The position numbers and the translations under genes are program-made. Positions 41,420 to 46,595 of a stretch of DNA of 46,595 nt are shown one piece after another. How positions within the stretch are numbered: position 1 is the first letter of the stretch; the number at the start of each line of letters is the position of its first letter. A model generated the notes under the pieces. The model saw only the letters and a list, made by a program, of their open reading frames with translations. It was not told the DNA's origin and made no database searches. Origin of the DNA: DATBRC01 sp036560485. Its GTDB lineage: Bacteria > Pseudomonadota > Gammaproteobacteria > Burkholderiales > Burkholderiaceae_D. The DNA lies in NCBI GenBank assembly GCA_036560485.1, contig DATBRC010000052.1:1-46595 (forward strand), written 5' to 3'.

Positions 41420-42724
41420 TTATGTCATCCGATTCTTCGCCAGTGGCGGGTTCTTTGCGAGATATTTTTTAATGCCTTTCAGGACAGCATTCGATATCTG
41501 CTCCTGATAATTTTCATCAGTCAGTTTGGCTTCTTCTTCCGGATTGGAGATGAATGCAGTTTCGATCAGGATGCTCGGGATATCCGGCGCTTTCAGAACT
41601 GCAAACCCGGCCTGTTCTACAGCGCCTCTGTGCAATTGATTGATGCCGCCGATTTCTCCCAATACCACCTTGGCAAGTTTCATGCTGTCGTTGATTTGCG
41701 CGGTGGTGGATAAATCAAGCAGTACGCTGGCCAATTGTCGATCTTTGGTTTTGATATTCACGCCGCCGATCAGATCGGCCGAATTTTCCTTGTTGGCGAG
41801 CCAGCGTGCAGCAGTGGAGCTGGCGCCTTTTTCCGACAACGCAAATACGGACGAACCACGCGCAGTCGATTCGATAAAGGCATCCGCATGGATCGAGACA
41901 AATAAATCGGCCTGTACTTTGCGCGCCTTCTGTACACGCATCTGCAATGGCACGAAAAAGTCGGCATCGCGGGTCAGCATGACGCGCATGTTGGGCTGTT
42001 CTTCAATCTTGCTTTTCAAGCGCTTGGCAATCGCGAGCACGACGTCTTTTTCACGGCTGCCGCCTCGGCCGATTGCACCGGGATCTTCGCCGCCATGGCC
42101 GGGGTCGAGCGCGATGGTAACCATTCGCGTGAGCTGTACTGCTTTCTCGCCTTTCATGTCGGTCGCTGAAGACTTCGGTGTCAATGCTTGCGGCGCGGAA
42201 GGCTTTATAACCGCTGGATCGTCTTTCGACCAATTGCCTTTTGCAATCAATGCTGCAATCGGATCCGGTGGATTAACCGGATAAAGATCAAACACGAGCC
42301 GATGTTGATATGCGCCGACCGGGTCGAGCGAAAATACTTGCGGACTGATTGCCTCTTTCAAGTCAAATACCAGACGCACGACGTTCGGACGATTTTGTCC
42401 AACCCTGACTTGCTTGATATACGGATCATCCGACTGGATTTTGGCGACCAGTTCTTTCAGCGTCGGGTTGAGCTCGATGCCGTCGATATCGACGACCAGG
42501 CGATCAGGGTTTTTGACGATGAAGTGGCTGACATTCAGTTTGGAATCATTTTCCAGCGTGACGCGTGTGTAATCTTCGGCCGGCCATACACGGACCGCCA
42601 GGATTTGTGCTGCGCGTGCAGTCGAGGTGAAGACGGAGACAAGAAGAGCAGCGCCGGCTTTGAGAATAGTACGGCGCGATTTGTGCATCAAAGGTTTGGT
42701 GCGAATTTTAGTCGAGCGAGGCAT
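41420..42724 (-). CDS. amiC: N-acetylmuramoyl-L-alanine amidase AmiC
   Basis: AmiC cleaves the amide bond between MurNAc and the stem peptide during daughter-cell separation. The 434-residue protein has a twin-arginine signal (SRRTILKAG at residues 16-24), an AMIN domain (about 40-150) for septal targeting and a C-terminal zinc Amidase_3 domain. Zinc and catalytic residues appear in LDPGHGGEDPGAIG, GSREKDVVL, VSIHADAF and the terminal SILIETAFIS. The ATG at 42724 has AAAGGG 5 nt upstream. A second ATG at 42688 overlaps the tsaE stop (TGATG) and is possible. The tsaE-amiC overlap is common in betaproteobacteria, where mutL and miaA usually follow. Confidence 0.94.
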   Translation of the reverse strand: MPRSTKIRTKPLMHKSRRTILKAGAALLVSVFTSTARAAQILAVRVWPAEDYTRVTLENDSKLNVSHFIVKNPDRLVVDIDGIELNPTLKELVAKIQSDDPYIKQVRVGQNRPNVVRLVFDLKEAISPQVFSLDPVGAYQHRLVFDLYPVNPPDPIAALIAKGNWSKDDPAVIKPSAPQALTPKSSATDMKGEKAVQLTRMVTIALDPGHGGEDPGAIGRGGSREKDVVLAIAKRLKSKIEEQPNMRVMLTRDADFFVPLQMRVQKARKVQADLFVSIHADAFIESTARGSSVFALSEKGASSTAARWLANKENSADLIGGVNIKTKDRQLASVLLDLSTTAQINDSMKLAKVVLGEIGGINQLHRGAVEQAGFAVLKAPDIPSILIETAFISNPEEEAKLTDENYQEQISNAVLKGIKKYLAKNPPLAKNRMT

Positions 42725-43173
42725 TGATACCCTTTGTCAGACAGTGATTGCAATTCTACATCACGTCCGTGACCTTCGACGTTCAACAATACGGCGATGT
42801 CGGGCGAGGGCAACACGCGGTCGGCCTTTTCCGGCCATTCGATGATGCAAATGCTATGTTCATTGAAATGTTCGCGAAACCCGGCGTCCAGGAATTCTTC
42901 CGAACTTCCCAGGCGATAGAGGTCAAAATGGATCACCTCGACTGGGCGGTTATCGAGGGAAATGGTATAAGGTTCAGCCAATGTATATGTGGGGCTTTTG
43001 ACATGGCCGCTGTAGCCGGCAGCATGGAGCAGTGCGCGGGTCAGCGTGGTTTTGCCTGTGCCGAGATCGCCATGCAAATAAAGCGTAAGACCTGGAATGA
43101 GTATGCGCGACAAAGCCGCGCCCAATGCGTCGGTCCCGGCTTCATCATGCAGGTGGAATCTTGGATGTGGCAT
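42688..43173 (-). CDS. tsaE: tRNA threonylcarbamoyladenosine biosynthesis ATPase TsaE
   Basis: TsaE is the ATPase partner that activates the TsaB-TsaD complex for t6A37 formation. The 161-residue protein begins MPHPRFHLHDE. It has the Walker A GDLGTGKTTLTRALL (residues 36-50), an SPTYTL switch and HFDLYRLGSSEEF (Walker B-like). The C-terminal ICIIEWPEKADRVLP is characteristic of TsaE. The frame is open to a TTG at 43182; the ATG at 43173 is preferred. It overlaps amiC by 37 nt and is divergent from queG. Confidence 0.94.
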   Translation of the reverse strand: MPHPRFHLHDEAGTDALGAALSRILIPGLTLYLHGDLGTGKTTLTRALLHAAGYSGHVKSPTYTLAEPYTISLDNRPVEVIHFDLYRLGSSEEFLDAGFREHFNEHSICIIEWPEKADRVLPSPDIAVLLNVEGHGRDVELQSLSDKGYQCLARLKFAPNL

Positions 43174-43275
43174 TTCGTCCAATTGGTTAATATGGTATCG
43201 ATTCAGTTTTCTTTTGCATAAAAGACAGGATTATCGAATCGACTTGGATATTACAGGCAGGATCATCTCATTTCC

Positions 43276-44367
43276 ATGAGCACATTACATAACAATTTAA
43301 GCGAATTGGCAGTTGCCATTAAGGTATGGGGACGCGAATTGGGCTTTGCCGACATTCGGATTGCCGATGTCGATTTGGCGCATGCGGAAGCTGGTTTGCA
43401 AGCCTGGCTCGATGCCGGATTCCACGGCGATATGGAATATATGGCTGCGCATGGAATGAAGCGCGCCCGTCCCGCAGAATTGGTGCCCGGTTCCCAGCGC
43501 ATTATTACTGCACGTATGGATTACTTGCCTTTATCCGAAACAGACGTTTGGCGCGAGCGAGAAGAAGCGCGGCTGCGCGATCCCAATGCAGCCGTGATTT
43601 CACTCTATGCACGCGGGCGTGATTATCACAAGGTGATTCGCGCGCGGCTGCAACAATTGGCAGATCGTATCGAGGGTGAAATCGGCCCGTTTGGTTATCG
43701 TGTATTTACTGATTCGGCGCCGGTAATGGAAGTCGCATTGGCGGAAAAATCGGGCTTGGGCTGGCGTGGCAAACATACCTTGCTGCTGAACCGCGATGCG
43801 GGTTCGATGTTTTTTCTAGGTGAGATCTTTACCGATGTTCCGCTGCCAGTTGATACTCCAATAACGCAGCATTGCGGTCAGTGCACGGCATGTATCGATG
43901 TTTGTCCTACCCAAGCCATTATCGGCCCTTATCAATTGGATGCCCGACGTTGCATTTCGTATTTGACGATTGAGCTGAAAGGAAGTATTCCGGTCGAATT
44001 CAGGCCATTGATCGGCAATCGTGTCTATGGCTGCGATGATTGCCAATTGGTTTGTCCGTGGAATAAATTCGCGCAACGCGCGGCATTGCCGGATTTTGAC
44101 GAACGCCATGGCTTGAATAGTGCACAGCTGATTGCGTTATTTTCCTGGAACGAGGAGCAATTCAATCGAAATATGGCGGGTAGTGCGATCCGGCGTATTG
44201 GCCATGAGCGCTGGTTACGCAATATCGCTGTCGGATTGGGCAATGCTGCGCGCGATGGTGGAACCAGGCCGGACGTTGTTGCTGTCTTGCAAGCGCGAAT
44301 AAATCACCCTGCAGAGATAGTGCGAGAACATGTCATGTGGGCGCTCGCTCAACATAAAACTTCCTAA
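43276..44367 (+). CDS. queG: Epoxyqueuosine reductase QueG
   Basis: QueG reduces epoxyqueuosine to queuosine in tRNA, using cobalamin and two [4Fe-4S] clusters. The 363-residue protein has Cys200, Cys203, Cys206 and Cys210 in CGQCTACIDVC. A second set includes Cys253, Cys256 and Cys260 in CDDCQLVC. Family segments ARGRDYHKVIRARLQQLA, DSAPVMEVALAEKSGLGWRGKHTLLL and WLRNIAVGLGNA are present. A C-terminal HEAT-like helix pair follows. Start ATG at 43276 is supported by the short leader. Divergent from tsaE, a conserved arrangement. Confidence 0.95.
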   Translation: MSTLHNNLSELAVAIKVWGRELGFADIRIADVDLAHAEAGLQAWLDAGFHGDMEYMAAHGMKRARPAELVPGSQRIITARMDYLPLSETDVWREREEARLRDPNAAVISLYARGRDYHKVIRARLQQLADRIEGEIGPFGYRVFTDSAPVMEVALAEKSGLGWRGKHTLLLNRDAGSMFFLGEIFTDVPLPVDTPITQHCGQCTACIDVCPTQAIIGPYQLDARRCISYLTIELKGSIPVEFRPLIGNRVYGCDDCQLVCPWNKFAQRAALPDFDERHGLNSAQLIALFSWNEEQFNRNMAGSAIRRIGHERWLRNIAVGLGNAARDGGTRPDVVAVLQARINHPAEIVREHVMWALAQHKTS

Positions 44368-44784
44368 TAAAGCCCGAAATTTATTGAAAACAAACTGATA
44401 TCCAGTCGTACTTCCCTTATCAAATTTCCTCATCAAATCTTGTTGTGAGCCAATAATTTTCGCGTCGCAACGCACCATATAGTAGTAATACTAGGTCCAG
44501 AATTTGCCAGATGTTTTGCTATATTATTAACGTCTTGCGAATAACTGACATATGAATTGTGAATAACATCATGTCATCTTCGTACTGCTTTTCCTTTTAA
44601 AAAATCATTAAAAGTTTCTAAAGTAGTTGTATTTGAATTTTCATGCATTCCGCCTGTTTCATTACGGCGTTTCCTTTGCAGGGACATGCTGCAGACCAGC
44701 ATGAGGAGGTTCCGAATTTTGAATATAAGAATGTAAAACTGAATTTTTATTATTAAATTGATATTAATTATTGGGAGATAGACG
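44368..44784. other. AT-rich gap upstream of the esterase gene
   Basis: This 417-nt stretch has no convincing gene. It contains an inverted repeat CATGCTG-cagac-CAGCATG (44685-44703) and then AGGAGG at 44704-44709, which looks like a ribosome site without a good start after it. A tiny 16-codon frame from 44686 (MLQTSMRRF...) ends at a TAA near 44736. Promoter and leader of the esterase gene probably lie here; no clear -35/-10 pair was chosen. Confidence 0.5.
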
Positions 44785-46128
44785 ATGCAATTGATTAAAT
44801 TATTAAAGCGCGGTGTAGCAACATCGCTTTTGGCTGGACTGTCTTTTTCGGCATTGGCACTCACCCCAGGTAGTGGTACTTGGGTGGCAGAACCAAGCGG
44901 TAACTTGAACGGCCTGCAAAATGCCTACACCTACGTACCCAAGAACACGAATCCGGCCACGATCGGCAACGGTCGTGCTTTGATGATTTCGTTACATGGC
45001 TGCGCAATGACCGCTACCAACGTTATTAATAAGGGTTTCAACTGGGAAGCCACTGCAGAACAATACGGCATGGTCGTCGTTGCACCGACCGTTCCATCCG
45101 GTACAACAGCTACTCGTACGTATTCCGGTTGCTGGGACTGGTTTGGCGGTAATCACAGCCGTACCACACGCGATGAAGTAATCCTGTTGAAATTGGTTGA
45201 TATCATCAAATCACGTGCCGGCTTGGACATCGATCCGAATCAGATCTACATCTCCGGTCTTTCATCAGGCGGTGGCTTGGTTATCGATATCGGCTGCGTA
45301 GCGCCAGATTATTTCGCAGGCATGGGCATCAATGCCGGTCCTGCACTTTATACGCCAGGTAGTGCAGGCGTCGGCTCCAAAGCAACTGTAACGGCACAAC
45401 AAGTATCGGATACATGCACTTCGATCGCGGGCAGCTATAGCCCATCCCTGAAAACACAAGTTGCCGCAGTAGTGAATGGCACTACCGACTCTATCGTTGA
45501 TCCGACCCATGACCAGACAAATGCCGCAGGCATGAAAATCAACTATGGCGCAAGCACCAGCAACGGCACCTTCACTGACGTTCAAAGCACTGGTGAAACA
45601 TGGAGAGATGCGAACGGCAACACACGCGTATCCTGGGTGCAGGCAACCGGTATGGGACATGCATGGCCGGCCGGCTCAGGCGGCAGCGGCGGCGGAACCT
45701 ATGTTGACTACTCGCATATCAATTACCCGGCTTACGTTACCAAATTTTTCTTTGATAATAATCTTCGTGTAAGCCGCAGCGGTGGCACAACCACTACGAC
45801 TTCAGCTACTACGTCGACCACGACTTCCTCGACTTCGACCGCTCAAGGTACAACAACGACAACGGCGCAAGCAACGACGACTACCACTAAAGCAACAACA
45901 ACAACAACCGGTACGACAACAACAACGACAGCGCCAACAGGAAACGGGACTTGCTACACCTCGAGCAACTATACGCATACCCTGTATGGCCGCGCATATC
46001 TAAACTATGCCAATTTCCATGCAGTTGCGCTTGGCTCAAATCAGGATATGGGCTTGGATAGCTTGTTCGTTACAACGACGTTGAAAAAAATCGGCTTGAA
46101 CAACTACGTCATCGGCACCTGTCCATAA
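44785..46128 (+). CDS. Secreted PHB depolymerase-family esterase with Thr-rich linker
   Basis: This 447-residue protein has a signal peptide ending near residue 26 (FSALA). An alpha/beta-hydrolase of the poly(3-hydroxybutyrate) depolymerase family follows (about 30-330), with the oxyanion His in SLHGCAM and the lipase box GLSSG (nucleophile Ser160). An Asp in NGTTDSIVDP and a His in GMGHAWP complete the triad. A Ser/Thr-rich linker of about 65 residues (about 334-392), mostly ACN codons, leads to a C-terminal module (CYTSSNYTHTLYGRAYLNY to CP) that resembles short substrate-binding or cell-surface modules. It probably cleaves extracellular polyesters. ATG follows GGGAGATAGACG. Terminator at 46217. 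Confidence 0.9.
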   Translation: MQLIKLLKRGVATSLLAGLSFSALALTPGSGTWVAEPSGNLNGLQNAYTYVPKNTNPATIGNGRALMISLHGCAMTATNVINKGFNWEATAEQYGMVVVAPTVPSGTTATRTYSGCWDWFGGNHSRTTRDEVILLKLVDIIKSRAGLDIDPNQIYISGLSSGGGLVIDIGCVAPDYFAGMGINAGPALYTPGSAGVGSKATVTAQQVSDTCTSIAGSYSPSLKTQVAAVVNGTTDSIVDPTHDQTNAAGMKINYGASTSNGTFTDVQSTGETWRDANGNTRVSWVQATGMGHAWPAGSGGSGGGTYVDYSHINYPAYVTKFFFDNNLRVSRSGGTTTTTSATTSTTTSSTSTAQGTTTTTAQATTTTTKATTTTTGTTTTTTAPTGNGTCYTSSNYTHTLYGRAYLNYANFHAVALGSNQDMGLDSLFVTTTLKKIGLNNYVIGTCP

Positions 46129-46216
46129 TGTCTGTTTATGTCGAAATACATGCAGTATATTTTCGATAATTAGCTGAATTAAAAGGGGGGAATTCAAGTA
46201 CCCTCAGCTTGTCAAA

Positions 46217-46252
46217 GGCGAATCGCAGTGTGATTCGCCTTTTTTCTTTTTT
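46217..46252 (+). terminator. Intrinsic terminator of the esterase gene
   Basis: GGCGAATC/GATTCGCC forms an 8-bp stem with a 7-nt loop (46217-46239), followed by CCTTTTTTCTTTTTT. Flanking A/T bases extend the stem. It lies about 90 nt after the esterase stop and is a textbook rho-independent terminator. Confidence 0.9.
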
Positions 46253-46363
46253 GAAATCTACTGGCCGTTTGGCAGTTTGATTTACATCGAATAAAAACTG
46301 ATACTATTCATTTTCTGTAGAAAAGAACACTTTCCGCTTGCTTCGGGCAGATTGGTTATTGAT

Positions 46364-46595
46364 ATGACAACGCAAACCCCTGATAAGACCAAGAAGATCC
46401 GGACGTTAACGCCCGACTTGCGCTTTGATCTCATCGAGCGCATCGGTAACGCCAATAATGATTTGGCGACGTTGCTTGACATGTTGGGAGAAGAAATCGA
46501 AAAGCTCGGCCTTGTCGATGGATATCTAATCAATTTGCGTGATGCAGAAGCTGAGAACCTTGTCAGTCTCAAAGTTCATTTAACGCCGGAATTCC
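46364..46595 (+). CDS. Unidentified protein, N-terminal part, cut by window edge
   Basis: An open frame from the ATG at 46364 runs to the end of the window without a stop (77 residues seen). It begins MTTQTPDKTKKIRTLTPDL and is acidic and helical: ERIGNANNDLATLLDMLGEEIEKLGLVDGYLINL. This resembles the N-terminus of a GAF-type sensor or signalling protein, but the evidence is slight. There is no signal peptide. The upstream terminator at 46217 suggests it has its own promoter. No strong ribosome site is seen. Confidence 0.55.
   Translation, partial: MTTQTPDKTKKIRTLTPDLRFDLIERIGNANNDLATLLDMLGEEIEKLGLVDGYLINLRDAEAENLVSLKVHLTPEF

Noticed and set aside
44574..44864. Minus-strand open frame of 96 codons before the esterase
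   Set aside because: It overlaps the esterase start and its signal peptide; AT-rich composition and no ribosome site make it a chance frame.
46282..46572. Minus-strand open frame of 96 codons at the window end
   Set aside because: The plus-strand frame starting at 46364 is better supported by its composition and by the preceding terminator; the minus frame is its shadow.
1..46595. CRISPR arrays, insertion sequences, prophage or integrase genes
   Set aside because: No regularly spaced direct repeats, transposase, integrase or phage structural gene was found anywhere in the window.

Overview
The window looks like chromosome of a betaproteobacterium, most probably Burkholderiales and Oxalobacteraceae-like (Herminiimonas or Janthinobacterium type). 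This is inferred from the pgk-pyk-fba-purC-purE-purK-sua5 order, the tsaE-amiC and mutL-miaA pairs, and the many beta-proteobacterial protein variants. No rRNA or species marker is present, so the genus is a guess. About 50 protein genes (two cut by the window edges), one tRNA and two decayed gene fragments can be supported.

Region 1 (1-7.5 kb) is AT-rich and accessory. It holds the 5' end of a type IV pilin gene with a sigma-54 promoter, a polytopic GT-C type glycosyltransferase, a small unknown protein, a TPR/O-GlcNAc-transferase-like (GT41) protein, and a gtrA-gtrB pair. Between the GT41 gene and gtrA lies a chimeric relic: a decayed second GT-C gene joined to a decayed piece of moaC. The intact moaC lies just past gtrB. 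The likely theme is glycosylation of a surface structure, possibly the pilin itself.

Region 2 (7.5-13.1 kb) is housekeeping: moaC, a BepA-like M48 protease, an unknown protein, a YheT hydrolase, a SnoaL-like protein, a CHCC zinc-finger protein and ilvE. Region 3 (13.2-22.1 kb) has azlCD followed by a glycolysis and purine run: pgk, pyk, fba, purC, purE, purK and sua5. An inverted pair of REP-like palindromes closes it and supplies the last codons of sua5.

Region 4 (22.1-31.6 kb) carries gcdH with a SemiSWEET gene, a flavin reductase, an XRE regulator with a probable autoregulatory operator, an unknown protein, msrA, pdxH, tcdA, galE, manC, a secreted metallophosphoesterase and tRNA-Met(CAU) with a clear terminator.

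Region 5 (31.7-44.4 kb) contains miaA-mutL and tsaE-amiC on the minus strand. They are separated by about 7 kb of signalling and envelope genes: dedA, an outer-membrane barrel, a PAS-PAS histidine kinase, a DUF3369-type response regulator with an active GGDEF domain, and a chemoreceptor with a C-terminal adaptor-binding pentapeptide. queG is divergent from tsaE. Region 6 (44.4-46.6 kb) has a secreted PHB-depolymerase-like esterase with a threonine-rich linker, its terminator, and the start of an unidentified gene running off the edge.
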